A stretch of DNA of 64,000 nucleotides from Chryseobacterium indologenes (GCF_002025665.1 NZ_CP018786.1:4030001-4094000); one strand, 5' to 3'. Positions 24,626-33,945 are shown, counted from the first letter of the stretch. Notes: generated by a model from the sequence alone, not told the origin. Translations and numbers: made by a program.

Positions 24626-26284
24626 ATGGAAGAGCAAAATTCAAATATATGGTGGCTCAATGAAGAGTCTGAGCAAATGCTGAACAGAGGATATCTGTTG
24701 AAAGGTGAAACGGTAGACGGAGCTATCGACAGAATTACCACTGCTGCAGCAAAAAGGTTATACAAACCTGAACTTCAACCAGCATTCAAAGAGATGATCA
24801 CAAAAGGATGGATCAGCTTCTCTTCTCCTGTATGGGCTAATATGGGAACAGAAAGAGGTCTTCCTATCTCATGTTTCAACGTTCACATTCCGGACAGCAT
24901 TGAAGGAATTACTCATAAAATGGGTGAAGTCATCATGCAGACTAAAATCGGAGGTGGTACTTCAGGATATTTTGGAGAATTAAGAAACAGAGGAACAGCT
25001 GTTACGGATAATGGAAAATCTTCAGGAGCAGTTTCATTCATGAAGCTTTTCGATACGGCTATGGATGTTGTTTCTCAGGGAGGAGTAAGAAGAGGTGCCT
25101 TTGCTGCTTACTTAGATATTGACCACGGAGATATTGAAGAATTTTTATCCATTAAAGATATCGGTAGCCCGATTCAAAACCTGTTTACCGGAGTATGTGT
25201 ACCAGATTACTGGATGCAGGATATGATTGACGGTGATATGGAGAAACGTAAAGTTTGGGCAAGAGTATTGGAAAGCCGCCAGCAAAAAGGTCTTCCTTAT
25301 ATTTTCTTCACAGACAACGTAAACAGAAATAAACCTCAGGTGTATAAAGATTTGGGAATGACGGTAAATGCAAGTAACCTTTGTTCTGAGATCATGCTTC
25401 CATCTACAATGGAAGAATCTTTCATCTGCTGTCTGTCTTCCATGAACCTTGAATTGTACGATGAATGGAAAGATACAGATGCTGTAAAATTAGCGGTATA
25501 CTTCCTTGATGCTGTATTATCTGAGTTTATTGACAAAACTGAAGGTAATTATTATCTGCAGGGAGCAAGAAACTTTGCGATGCGTCACAGAGCTCTTGGA
25601 TTAGGAGTTTTAGGATACCACTCTTATTTACAGAAAAATATGATTCCGTTTGAAAGCTTTGAAGCGACTCAGTTCAACGCAAGAGCATTCAGACATATCA
25701 AAGATCAGGCTGAGCAGGCCTCAAGAGAACTTGCCAACATCTATGGAGAACCAGAAGTATTGAAAGGATACGGATTGAGAAATACCACAACAATGGCTAT
25801 CGCTCCTACCACTTCAAGTTCTGCAATCTTAGGACAGACTTCTCCTGGAATTGAGCCTTTCTCTTCTAATTATTATAAAGCAGGTCTTGCGAAAGGAAAC
25901 TTTATGCGTAAGAACAAATACCTTGCACAACTATTGAAAGAAAAAGGACTGGATAACGAAGAAACGTGGAGAACAATCATGTTGAACCACGGATCTGTAC
26001 AGCACCTGAACGAGCTTACTCCTGAAGAAAAGGCAGTATTCAAAACGTTCAAAGAAATTTCTCCAATGGAGATTATCTCTCAGGCTGCACAAAGACAGCA
26101 ATACATTGATCAGGCACAGTCACTGAATCTTCAGATTCCTTCTACAATGCCTGTAAAAGATGTCAACTACCTTTATATTGAAGCTTGGAAAAAAGGAGTA
26201 AAAACCCTTTACTACCAAAGAAGTTCATCTGTTTCAAAAGAAATGATGGTTAACTTCGTATCATGTTCAAGCTGTGAGGCATAG
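24626..26284 (+). CDS. nrdA: Class I ribonucleotide reductase, alpha subunit (short, no ATP cone)
   Basis: A 552-residue catalytic subunit reducing ribonucleoside diphosphates. Visible are the first redox cysteine in LPISCFNVHI, the active-site block NASNLCSEIMLPS (Asn/Cys/Glu triad) near residue 250, a radical-transfer tyrosine pair in KTLYYQRSSS near 530, and C-terminal redox cysteines CSSC. It begins directly with the catalytic domain and lacks the roughly 90-residue N-terminal ATP cone of E. coli NrdA, so dATP overall-activity control through this subunit is not expected. It pairs with the NrdB upstream. Confidence 0.92.
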   Translation: MEEQNSNIWWLNEESEQMLNRGYLLKGETVDGAIDRITTAAAKRLYKPELQPAFKEMITKGWISFSSPVWANMGTERGLPISCFNVHIPDSIEGITHKMGEVIMQTKIGGGTSGYFGELRNRGTAVTDNGKSSGAVSFMKLFDTAMDVVSQGGVRRGAFAAYLDIDHGDIEEFLSIKDIGSPIQNLFTGVCVPDYWMQDMIDGDMEKRKVWARVLESRQQKGLPYIFFTDNVNRNKPQVYKDLGMTVNASNLCSEIMLPSTMEESFICCLSSMNLELYDEWKDTDAVKLAVYFLDAVLSEFIDKTEGNYYLQGARNFAMRHRALGLGVLGYHSYLQKNMIPFESFEATQFNARAFRHIKDQAEQASRELANIYGEPEVLKGYGLRNTTTMAIAPTTSSSAILGQTSPGIEPFSSNYYKAGLAKGNFMRKNKYLAQLLKEKGLDNEETWRTIMLNHGSVQHLNELTPEEKAVFKTFKEISPMEIISQAAQRQQYIDQAQSLNLQIPSTMPVKDVNYLYIEAWKKGVKTLYYQRSSSVSKEMMVNFVSCSSCEA

Positions 26285-26312
26285 GACCAAGTAATAAACA
26301 CGCTATATTTAC

Positions 26313-26342
26313 AAAAGCACGCCGAAAGGTGTGCTTTTGTCG
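26313..26342 (+). terminator. Intrinsic terminator of the nrd operon
   Basis: An 11-bp stem (26313-26323 with 26328-26338, one G-T wobble) is closed by a GAAA tetraloop, with a T-rich 3' side. It lies about 29 bp after the nrdA stop. Confidence 0.85.
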
Positions 26343-26359
26343 TTTTCATAGGCCTTTAG

Positions 26360-26395
26360 TTTCCCACAGATTGCACAGATTTTCACAGATGATTG
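26360..26395. repeat. Dispersed CACAGAT-rich repeat, copy 1
   Basis: A 36-bp segment with three CACAGAT-type cores at 11-13 bp intervals. It matches 26537-26572 with two differences. It lies in the non-coding gap between nrdA and the TonB receptor gene. Confidence 0.85.
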
Positions 26396-26436
26396 GTAAA
26401 AATTGAAAAAATTTCACTTCAGCTCCTGATGTTGAT

Positions 26437-26509
26437 AGGTTTTGCCTAAAGCCGTCGGAATTGGTCTTTATTTTTTAAACAGGCTGAAGCCCGTTCCTAT
26501 TGAATAATT
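26437..26509. repeat. Palindromic intergenic element, copy A
   Basis: About 73 bp with AGGTTTTG at the left, a GGCTGAAGCC hairpin and CCTATTGAAT at the right. It is clearly related to the element at 38966-39042. No coding potential. Confidence 0.7.
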
Positions 26510-26536
26510 ACAGTTTGTATATAATTACTTTGAGCA

Positions 26537-26572
26537 TTTCCCACAGATTACGCAGATTTTCACAGATGATTG
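26537..26572. repeat. Dispersed CACAGAT-rich repeat, copy 2
   Basis: Second copy of the 36-bp repeat at 26360-26395, in direct orientation 177 bp downstream, with two substitutions in the centre. Confidence 0.85.
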
Positions 26573-26626
26573 CGTGTATTTAAAATGATTTAGTAAGCAT
26601 AAAAATGTATGCCTTTTATTGGTAAA

Positions 26627-26700
<74 letters not shown>

Positions 26701-26737
26701 GAAAAAGAATTATATGAAGTAAAATGTAAAAGCGTGA

Positions 26738-29700
26738 TTAAAAATTATATCGAACTCCCAACTGAGCCTGAAATCTTGATGCAAACTGATCAATGGTATA
26801 AGGTAGCCCCGGAGTTTTAAAATTATAGGTAGGGTCTCCCGAAGAGGGTTGTCCTGTAGCTACATTCCCAACCTTTGTTAATCCTACACTTGCTGTTGAA
26901 TTGAAAGTATTAGGTACAAAATATACTTTACCCCAATCTTTGTTCAACAGATTGGTAAAATTGATGATACTTAATGAGACCTGTATATTATTCTTGGACT
27001 TCTTACTCAATCTTATCTCATCCATGATTCTGATATCTGCCTGAATATTCCATGGGGTAACATCACCGTTTCTTTCTGTGAATTTGCCTCGTCTGGATTT
27101 CAGATAGTCATTGCTGTTGACAAAATTTTCGTAGTCTGCAATCTGCTGCTGAGCAGTTACCAATACATTTCCAGCAGCATCTTTTATAGGAACGATATAT
27201 TTGGAAGCTTCTGTTGCATCTTTAAAGATATAGGCAAGTCCAGCGGCCTGTCCTGTATTGGCAATTGTACTGTTTACAAATCCCCATGAAAAAGGATTTC
27301 CGGACTGAGCATTGAAATATACATTGGTGGATAACCTGTTCATATCAGAAATGTTAAAGGCATATCCAAGATTGGCTACCACTCTGTTTTTGATGGCGAA
27401 ATTGGAAGTGGTCAGTTTCGGATCATTAGGCGTAAGAGACTGGTTCATCTGCCAGTTACTTTCCATAGAGTTTCTGATACCATTGGTGATATCTTTAGCA
27501 TCTCCGTAAGTATAAGCTACAAAGAAATTAAATCCGAAATCATACGACTTTGAAAGCTGTGCTGTCAGGTTATAACGATATCCTTCTTTGGTATTGGATA
27601 AAAGATAAGCGTTAGAGAAGTTACTGTTGATATTTGTGGTATAGACCGGCATTTCATGGTTCGTATCATAGCTGTAATAGGTCACATTATCCGTCTTGTT
27701 CACCTGCTGGAATTTCAGATCATAAAGTACTTTTGTATAGATTCCTTCCAAGGTTAATTTATATCCTGCCAAAGTATAATCAAAAGCTAATGAACTTCTC
27801 CACACTCTTGGCATTTTAAAATTATTATCAATAAGATCTACCTGTACTTTTGAAGAGTTCTGCCATTTCGGGAAATTGGCACTGTTCAGTGGATCTCCGT
27901 TGGCAGCAAGCTGTGCTGGTGTCGGTGCATTATAATCATAACTTCCAAAACCTACTCCATCATTATAATAAGCATATCCTAACCATGCGAAAGGAATTCT
28001 TCCTACAAAAATCCCTGATCCTCCTCGTAGTACCATCGATCTGTTTTCTGTAAGGTCAATCGTAAATCCAAGTCTTGGAGAAAATGTTGGCTTATTCAGG
28101 TAGTTGTTGGTAAGCTGGCTCAATGGAGTATAATTGTAAGTATTTCCGGCATTTGGATCCTGAGGAGAATTGGTTACCAGTGGACTTAATTGTGGTTTAT
28201 TTGGTAAATCTGTATAATCTACTCTTACACCTGGTGAAAGTCTCACTCTTCCCCAGTTGATTTCATCCTGAAGATACATAGAAAGCAGATTTACTTTATA
28301 TTGTGCATAAGGATTATCAAAAAGGGTATCTCTGCTGTCTCCGTTGAAAGGGTAAGTACCTCTTATCCTTGCAGGTGTTCCATTATAAAAATCAGTTAAG
28401 TTTTTATAGGAAATTCTTCCGTTCAAAGCATTTACAAAACCATAATCAATATTGTAGAGCTCATTGTGAGTTCCCAGTAAAAAGGTATGATTTCCTTTTT
28501 TGTAAGTAAGATTATCTGTGATTTCAAAAGTTTTCTGCTTCATATTGAAAACAGTAGCCTCTCTGTCATTTCCCAGCAAGATTGTTCCTCCGTTGTAAGC
28601 AATTTCCACTTGTGGAAACATTGCATTACCAGAAGTAGGATCTCTGTAATCATGAATAGAAGAATATCCAACCACTAAATTGTTGCTCCATTGATCATTA
28701 AAACGGCTTTTCAGCTCAAGTGTAGTGGTAGACGCTGTATTTTTCTGAACGAAATCCATGCTGGAAAATCTGAAATTAGCTCCATCTCTTTCCAGGTTGG
28801 ATGCCTGTGAAAATACTGTATTGTTTTTAATGGATAAAGTATGTTTATCATTAATTTTCCAATCTAACTTATTGAAAAGTTTAGAACTTTCAGAGAAGTT
28901 ATTGTACTGGTTAAAGCTTCCTACATTGAATCCATATTTATTTCGTACAAAATCTGAAATCTGTTGAGCAACCTGTTCATTCACCAAAGCTCCAGGATCG
29001 TTGGCGTTATAGAAAACAGGATCCGTTCTTTTGGTATATTCAAGATTGGTAAACAGAAACACCTTATCTCTAACCACCGGCAATCCTACTCTTCCTCCAT
29101 AGATAAAATCTTCAAAATCACTCGGCATTTTAGAATTATCTCCTACTCTGTTTCTTCCTGTAATGGCTGCATTTCTTCCATATGCGTAAATAGATCCGGT
29201 AACATCATTACTCCCACTACGGGTTACCGCATTAATACTTCCTCCAAGGAAATTCCCCAATTTTACGTCGTAAGGTGCAATATACACCTGTACATCCTGA
29301 ATAGCATCCAGACTTATTGAATTGGAACGCGTACTGCTTCCCGGCATTCCTGAAGTACCAGTCTGCCCTCCCAATGAAGGACTGAAACCAATAGCATCAT
29401 TATTGATAGACCCGTCGATCGTTACGTTATTATAACGGAAATTGGTTCCGTTGAAAGAGTTGTTAGCACTCTGAGGAACCAGTTTGGTTACATCCTGAAT
29501 TCCACGATTGATATTCGGAAGACCGGAAATCTGAGCCTGGCTGATTCCTACTCCGTATTTTGCTGTAGTTTTTTTGGAAGTAATTTTTACCTCATCAATT
29601 GTTTTCTCTTTGCTTCCTACTTCTACTACAGGTAGGTCATTATTTCCTAAAGAAAGCTGCAGATTCGGGTTTTCATAGATCACCTGTGATCCGTCAGAAA

Positions 29701-29923
29701 TTTCAATTTTGTAAGGTCCTCCCGGTTGAAGGTTATCTAAACTGAACTGCCCTTTGCTGTTACTTTTTGTTTCAAAGGTACTGTTGGTAGGAATGTGTAC
29801 TACCTTTACTGTGACTTCGGAAGAGATTCCCTTTAATCTTCCAAAAATTTTAGAGCTGGTTTCCTGTGAAAATGCAAACCCAAATGATAACAGAGCAAAA
29901 GCACAGATGATTTTTTTCTTCAT
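26738..29923 (-). CDS. TonB-dependent receptor, Oar family
   Basis: A 1061-residue outer-membrane protein. A signal peptide (MKKKIICAFALLSFGFAFSQ) precedes a carboxypeptidase-like regulatory beta-sandwich (about 25-105, GQFSLDNLQPGGPYKIEISDG). A plug domain (about 120-250) carries SITRSNSISLDAI/ QDVQVYIAPYDV, and a large beta barrel ends in aromatic residues (LGVRYNF). The architecture and plug sequence match Oar-like receptors of Bacteroidota, whose substrates are mostly unknown. No SusD partner follows, so it is not a SusCD pair. It is monocistronic with its own terminator. Confidence 0.88.
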   Translation of the reverse strand: MKKKIICAFALLSFGFAFSQETSSKIFGRLKGISSEVTVKVVHIPTNSTFETKSNSKGQFSLDNLQPGGPYKIEISDGSQVIYENPNLQLSLGNNDLPVVEVGSKEKTIDEVKITSKKTTAKYGVGISQAQISGLPNINRGIQDVTKLVPQSANNSFNGTNFRYNNVTIDGSINNDAIGFSPSLGGQTGTSGMPGSSTRSNSISLDAIQDVQVYIAPYDVKLGNFLGGSINAVTRSGSNDVTGSIYAYGRNAAITGRNRVGDNSKMPSDFEDFIYGGRVGLPVVRDKVFLFTNLEYTKRTDPVFYNANDPGALVNEQVAQQISDFVRNKYGFNVGSFNQYNNFSESSKLFNKLDWKINDKHTLSIKNNTVFSQASNLERDGANFRFSSMDFVQKNTASTTTLELKSRFNDQWSNNLVVGYSSIHDYRDPTSGNAMFPQVEIAYNGGTILLGNDREATVFNMKQKTFEITDNLTYKKGNHTFLLGTHNELYNIDYGFVNALNGRISYKNLTDFYNGTPARIRGTYPFNGDSRDTLFDNPYAQYKVNLLSMYLQDEINWGRVRLSPGVRVDYTDLPNKPQLSPLVTNSPQDPNAGNTYNYTPLSQLTNNYLNKPTFSPRLGFTIDLTENRSMVLRGGSGIFVGRIPFAWLGYAYYNDGVGFGSYDYNAPTPAQLAANGDPLNSANFPKWQNSSKVQVDLIDNNFKMPRVWRSSLAFDYTLAGYKLTLEGIYTKVLYDLKFQQVNKTDNVTYYSYDTNHEMPVYTTNINSNFSNAYLLSNTKEGYRYNLTAQLSKSYDFGFNFFVAYTYGDAKDITNGIRNSMESNWQMNQSLTPNDPKLTTSNFAIKNRVVANLGYAFNISDMNRLSTNVYFNAQSGNPFSWGFVNSTIANTGQAAGLAYIFKDATEASKYIVPIKDAAGNVLVTAQQQIADYENFVNSNDYLKSRRGKFTERNGDVTPWNIQADIRIMDEIRLSKKSKNNIQVSLSIINFTNLLNKDWGKVYFVPNTFNSTASVGLTKVGNVATGQPSSGDPTYNFKTPGLPYTIDQFASRFQAQLGVRYNF

Positions 29924-30241
29924 ATTTTATTCGCTATAAACTTGGTGTAAAATTATATCTAGTAAAAACGAAGTATGGTAACATAGAATTAACATTACGT
30001 AACAGAATGTTTAACATTTCCTTAAAAAAAACTTAATAGAAAGAGGGTCAAAATTTTAAAAAATTTTCTAGACAACATTAAAAAAACGTTCTATTTTTCA
30101 GGTATCTCAAAAGGTTTCAATTTCTTAAAATTCTACTATGAACAACTATTCTCTGTTGAAGTATTTTCCGTAGAAACCATAGAATGCTCTGATTTTTTTG
30201 GTTTATATTTGTGTTTATTGTTTAATACCAAAACTACAGAT
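29924..30241. other. Divergent intergenic region between TonB receptor and DUF72 genes
   Basis: About 318 bp. It holds a 13-nt perfect palindrome AATGTTTAACATT at 30006-30018 with a partial second copy (TTAACATT at 29989-29996), both about 70-95 bp upstream of the receptor start and possibly operator sites. TATATTTG at 30204-30211 fits the -7 box for the rightward gene. No coding frame is convincing. Confidence 0.45.
30204..30211 (+). promoter_or_regulatory. -7 box of the DUF72 gene
   Basis: TATATTTG matches TAnnTTTG and is 30 bp before the ATG at 30242. No TTG is visible at the -33 position. It overlaps the upstream in-frame TTG (30209), arguing against that codon as start. Confidence 0.45.
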
Positions 30242-31132
30242 ATGAAATTCGGACAAGTAGAAGATCCTTCAAAAATAGATTTCACATTACCCAAAGATCA
30301 TCCTAGAACCAAAGAAATGCTGGCTCTTAATAAAAAAGGGCTGGAAAACATTTCTATAGGATGTGCTAAATGGAACAAAACGGACCTTAAAGGATTTTAT
30401 CCTAAAGGAACTAAAGACGAACTGACCTATTATGCCACTCAGTTTAATTCTATCGAACTGAACGCTACGTTCTACGGAATGCCAACCCCTGACCAGGTAA
30501 CAACATGGAAAGAAAAAACTCCGCCAGACTTTAAATTTTTCCCAAAGATCACCAATACGGTTTCCCATTTCAGAAGACTGATTGATGTAACAGATCCGGT
30601 GACGCAATTCGCATCTTCGGTTATTAATTTTGATGAAAAACTGGGAATGGCTTTCCTGCAGCTTCATGATAATTTTAAACCTAAGGATTATGACAGATTG
30701 GAAAAATTTGTAAAGGAATGGCCTAAAGAAGTTCCTTTAGCAATCGAACTCCGAAATACGGAATGGTTTACCGATGAGGAAATTCTGAATACAACCTGTG
30801 ATCTTTTTGAAGCCCATAATATCACCAATATCATTGTAGATACTGCCGGAAGAAGAGATATGCTTCATATGCGCCTTACTACTCCTAATGCATTTATCCG
30901 CTATGTAGGAGCTAATGCTGAAAGTGACTACGAAAGACTGGATGACTGGTTGAAACACCTTACCCAATGGAAAAAAGAAGGTCTTCAGAATCTTTATTTC
31001 TTCGTACACCAGAATATTGAAAAAGCTTCTCCTTTATTATCTGCTTATTTTATCAAGAAGATGAATGAAGAATGGAAAACTGATATTCATATTCCGCAAA
31101 TGGCAACAGAAAGTACCGGAACACTTTTTTAG
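30242..31132 (+). CDS. DUF72 family protein (TIM-barrel, YecE-like)
   Basis: A 296-residue protein with the DUF72 layout. An early block is ISIGCAKWNKTDLKGFYPKGTK (shorter pieces: SIGCAKW, FYPKGT), then FNSIELNATFYGMPTPDQV, FKFFPKITNTVSHFRRL, LAIELRNTEWF and a late FFVHQNIEKASP. Biochemical function is unknown for the family. I chose ATG 30242 (MKFGQVEDPSKIDF) because an earlier TTG at 30209 overlaps the probable promoter. No neighbouring gene suggests a partner. Confidence 0.8.
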   Translation: MKFGQVEDPSKIDFTLPKDHPRTKEMLALNKKGLENISIGCAKWNKTDLKGFYPKGTKDELTYYATQFNSIELNATFYGMPTPDQVTTWKEKTPPDFKFFPKITNTVSHFRRLIDVTDPVTQFASSVINFDEKLGMAFLQLHDNFKPKDYDRLEKFVKEWPKEVPLAIELRNTEWFTDEEILNTTCDLFEAHNITNIIVDTAGRRDMLHMRLTTPNAFIRYVGANAESDYERLDDWLKHLTQWKKEGLQNLYFFVHQNIEKASPLLSAYFIKKMNEEWKTDIHIPQMATESTGTLF

Positions 31133-31273
31133 TACAAAGGATTACTGAGATAAAATTAAATAAGCTACATTCAGTTAATCTCTTACAGTCGATTCATTCC
31201 TTTTCGTAACGAAAAAAATCGTATATTAGAGTATAATGTATTTCACTAAACATTATGCTTTAAAACATAAATT

Positions 31274-31504
31274 ATGGAAAAGGAAATTTGTACAATCAGC
31301 ATTGCTACCAACTGGCTTGGTGATGAATATATTTTTTATGAAAATCATACCATAAAAAGAGTATATGACAGCCACAGTTTAAATTCCAATAAGAGCGAAT
31401 GGCTTGATCCTAAAGAAATCAGTAAACAAAATAAGGATAAACTTGTCAAAGCCTGTCCTGAAGAATTTAAGGAACAGATTATGCAGATTCTGGATTATCC
31501 TTAA
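31274..31504 (+). CDS. Small hypothetical protein
   Basis: A 76-residue protein (starts MEKEICTISIATNWLGDEY). I do not recognise a family. It is acidic to neutral with no membrane segment. The N-terminal beta-rich part is followed by a helical tail with EEFKEQIMQILDYP. It is followed at once by a strong bidirectional terminator, which supports it being a real transcribed unit. Confidence 0.6.
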   Translation: MEKEICTISIATNWLGDEYIFYENHTIKRVYDSHSLNSNKSEWLDPKEISKQNKDKLVKACPEEFKEQIMQILDYP

Positions 31505-31512
31505 TAAAAACT

Positions 31513-31549
31513 AAAAAGGTAATGAGTTTCCAATACTCATTACCTTTTT
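31513..31549. terminator. Bidirectional terminator between convergent genes
   Basis: A perfect 15-bp inverted repeat (31513-31527 with 31535-31549, loop 7 nt) with A-run on one side and T-run on the other. It can end both the rightward gene at 31504 and the leftward gene at 31549. Confidence 0.9.
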
Positions 31550-32142
31550 TATTTATTTTTTCTAAGCAGCAATACAAGATTGAGAAACAGAAGCAGAAAG
31601 TCCAGTGTAATCCAGATTCCTAATTTTGTATTCTCATAGTTATAGGCATCTACCTGCTTTTTGGCCGCATCAGACAGCTTCATACTTTGATTGATATAAT
31701 TCTGTACTTCTACAATCTGATCAATGTTTTTATTGGGTACAGAATGTTGAGAAAAATAGACTAAGTTTTTCTTTCCAAGATAGCCTACAATCCAGTATTC
31801 ATCAGACTTATCCATTTTCAGATATTCTATTCTGTAATATTCCGGACGTATTTTTCCGATATGTTTAGGCTCAAGGGTTGTATTTTGATCTGTTTTATCT
31901 ACTTTGATTAAGTAAAAATCCAATGCCTGTGGAAGTTTATTAACCACCTGAAGCCCAACAGAATTATCAACAAATGCCACAGCACTTTTCTTGATAAACC
32001 AGTACGTAAAAACAGAAATTGAAAAAACAACTGTTACAATACGAAACAACTTTGCCCACTTGGCCATACTTCCTGATTTAACCTTAAACAGGACCAACGA
32101 AAGGACACAAGCCAGAAATATGATAAAAATAATGAGTGTCAT
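31549..32142 (-). CDS. Hypothetical membrane protein
   Basis: A 197-residue protein with two hydrophobic helices at the N terminus (about 1-17 and 30-50), a central extracytoplasmic domain of about 120 residues, and a third helix at the C terminus (LGIWITLDFLLLFLNLVLLL, about 173-192) before a KNK tail. No family recognised. A TATCTTTG -7 box (32156-32149) lies only 7 bp upstream of the ATG, suggesting a very short leader or near-leaderless mRNA. Confidence 0.6.
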   Translation of the reverse strand: MTLIIFIIFLACVLSLVLFKVKSGSMAKWAKLFRIVTVVFSISVFTYWFIKKSAVAFVDNSVGLQVVNKLPQALDFYLIKVDKTDQNTTLEPKHIGKIRPEYYRIEYLKMDKSDEYWIVGYLGKKNLVYFSQHSVPNKNIDQIVEVQNYINQSMKLSDAAKKQVDAYNYENTKLGIWITLDFLLLFLNLVLLLRKNK

Positions 32143-32366
32143 ATTTTACAAAGATACTTCTTCTCTCTATTTTATCCATATCTGAGGCCAATTTTTAATT
32201 TTAACCAGCCCTAAAAATTGGTTTTCTATCTTTATATTCCTTTGAGTTAACCAAGTATATCTGTTCATAAAAATATCCGAACAAATAATGTCGTATACAA
32301 TATTTGTTCGGATTGTTAATTTTTGACAGGCAGAATCAGATTTAATTCATTCTAATTTTATTTTTT

Positions 32367-33011
32367 CTATTCTACATTCCATTCTTTATAAAACTGATCA
32401 AGGAAATTCAACATATAATTGTGTCTTTCTTCTGCCATTTGTTTTCCCTTTTCAGTGTTCATCATATCTTTTAGCAGCAGCAGCTTTTCATAGAAATGAT
32501 TGATCGTTGTACCGTTAGATTTTTTATATTCTTCTTTTGACATTCCTAATTTGGGTTTCATATCTGGATGATACATCAGATTATTTTTAAAGCCTCCAAA
32601 GTTGAATGTTCTGGCAATTCCTATAGCTCCTATCGCATCAATACGATCGGCATCCTGAACAATCTGAAGTTCAATAGGTGGATTTTCTGGTGCCTGATCT
32701 CTGTTTTTGAACGAAATATTTTCAATCACAAATAAAACCTTCTGAATAGTTTCTTCAGACACATTCTGTTCTTCAAGAAAGATTCTTGATATTTTGGGAG
32801 CAATGGTTTCATCTCCGTTATGAAATTTAGGATCGGCAATATCGTGAAGAAGTGCAGACAACTCTACTACCTCTTTGTCACAATCTTCTGTTTCTGCTAT
32901 CTGAGCAGCCAGTTTCCAGACTCTTTCAATATGGAACCAGTCATGACCTGCTTCTGCTCCTTCTAATTTTTCTTTTACAAATGCTACTGTGTTGTCAATC
33001 GTACTTTTCAT
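32367..33011 (-). CDS. HD-domain phosphohydrolase
   Basis: A 214-residue HD-family hydrolase. Metal-binding motifs are H...HD...D: GHDWFHIERVWKLA (about 18-31), LSALLHDIADPKFHNGDE (about 47-64) and VQDADRIDAIGAIGIART (about 114-131). Related YedJ/YpgQ-type proteins dephosphorylate nucleotides; the substrate here is unknown. Its ATG overlaps the stop of the alpha/beta-hydrolase gene by 4 bp (ATGA), indicating coupling. Confidence 0.82.
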   Translation of the reverse strand: MKSTIDNTVAFVKEKLEGAEAGHDWFHIERVWKLAAQIAETEDCDKEVVELSALLHDIADPKFHNGDETIAPKISRIFLEEQNVSEETIQKVLFVIENISFKNRDQAPENPPIELQIVQDADRIDAIGAIGIARTFNFGGFKNNLMYHPDMKPKLGMSKEEYKKSNGTTINHFYEKLLLLKDMMNTEKGKQMAEERHNYMLNFLDQFYKEWNVE

Positions 33012-33853
33012 TTATCTATCAGTTCATTTAAAATAATATCCCATAGTTTGCTGTTGTAGCTTCTAAAAAAATTGATATGTCCGATTTCATTTTTATCCGA
33101 TTCTGAAGCAGCTACGAGCCTGTAAGTAGGTTTAAGATTTGAATAGGTATTATTTAATAAACTTAATACTCCTTTTTCTGTAAGCCATATATCATCTTCA
33201 GCCCGGATTACAAATACTTTCTGGGTCAAATTTTTAGAAAAGTCATCAATTTTTTCCAACAGCTTGTTGGTTGATTTCCTGTTTAAAATTAAGGTTCTCC
33301 AGTCATATGCGCAATTTTTTGGAAGACTTTCTCCCAATCCAAACCAATGTGCAGGGAAATATCCTAGCAATGAAGTTGTTAATGGCTGGGCAATTCCAAA
33401 GCCTAAATATGCTTCAACTTTTGTTCTCCCTTTAAGGTTTCCTACAAAGGCATTTTGTGTTCCTACAAAAACAAATTCTTCAAAGATGTTGGAATCTTCA
33501 TTCATTCCGAGAATGAGTGCGCCTACTGAATGGCCCAAACAGTACTTTTTATAGTCTTTAAATTCTGATTTGATATATTGAGTGATCGCTTTATAATCTT
33601 TCGAACCCCAAAGCCTCATAGAGCCACGAAATCCTCTCATATTTTTCGGTTTGGAAAGTCCTATTCCTCTGTAATCATAGGTAATAACTGTAAATCCCTG
33701 TTCACAAAAGTAGCTGGCAAAAGAAAAATAGACCTGCTGCTTTACCCCTGTTGCTGAGTTGATCAGTAATAGTTTCCCATTATCTCTTTCCGGCTTAAAT
33801 AAATGGGCAACGAGAGTAATATGGTCTTCGGTGGTCAGTATTAGTTTTTCCAT
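33008..33853 (-). CDS. Alpha/beta hydrolase
   Basis: A 281-residue alpha/beta-hydrolase. It has FSFASYFCEQGFTVITYDYRG-like core strands (core motif YDYRGIGLS), the nucleophile elbow GHSVGALI (Ser near residue 115), a late Asp in RAEDDIWL and His in IGHINFF. I set the start at the ATG at 33853 (MEKLILTTEDHITL). An ATG 39 nt upstream lies inside the terminator hairpin of the upstream ribokinase gene and would add a Phe-rich string with no family similarity. Substrate unknown. Confidence 0.75.
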   Translation of the reverse strand: MEKLILTTEDHITLVAHLFKPERDNGKLLLINSATGVKQQVYFSFASYFCEQGFTVITYDYRGIGLSKPKNMRGFRGSMRLWGSKDYKAITQYIKSEFKDYKKYCLGHSVGALILGMNEDSNIFEEFVFVGTQNAFVGNLKGRTKVEAYLGFGIAQPLTTSLLGYFPAHWFGLGESLPKNCAYDWRTLILNRKSTNKLLEKIDDFSKNLTQKVFVIRAEDDIWLTEKGVLSLLNNTYSNLKPTYRLVAASESDKNEIGHINFFRSYNSKLWDIILNELIDK

Positions 33854-33859
33854 AATATA

Positions 33860-33890
33860 AAAAAAGAAAAAATCCACTATAAAAGTGGAC
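33860..33890 (-). terminator. Probable terminator of the ribokinase gene
   Basis: A 6-bp stem (33873-33878 with 33884-33889, loop ATAAA) followed on the minus strand by TTTTTCTTTTTTT. The stem is short but the T-tract is long. It lies just upstream of the hydrolase start. Confidence 0.6.
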
Positions 33891-33945
33891 ATTTTACTTA
33901 TATGTTTATGTTAAGTTTCAAACTTTTGATATGTTGCAAATAGCT

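Noticed and set aside
26738..29923. SusC-type receptor of a polysaccharide utilisation locus
   Set aside because: No SusD gene follows, and the N-terminal and plug sequences fit Oar-type receptors better; no glycoside hydrolases are nearby.
33854..33892. Thirteen-codon N-terminal extension of the alpha/beta hydrolase
   Set aside because: The DNA forms a terminator hairpin with a T-tract for the upstream gene, and the encoded Phe-rich string has no family similarity.
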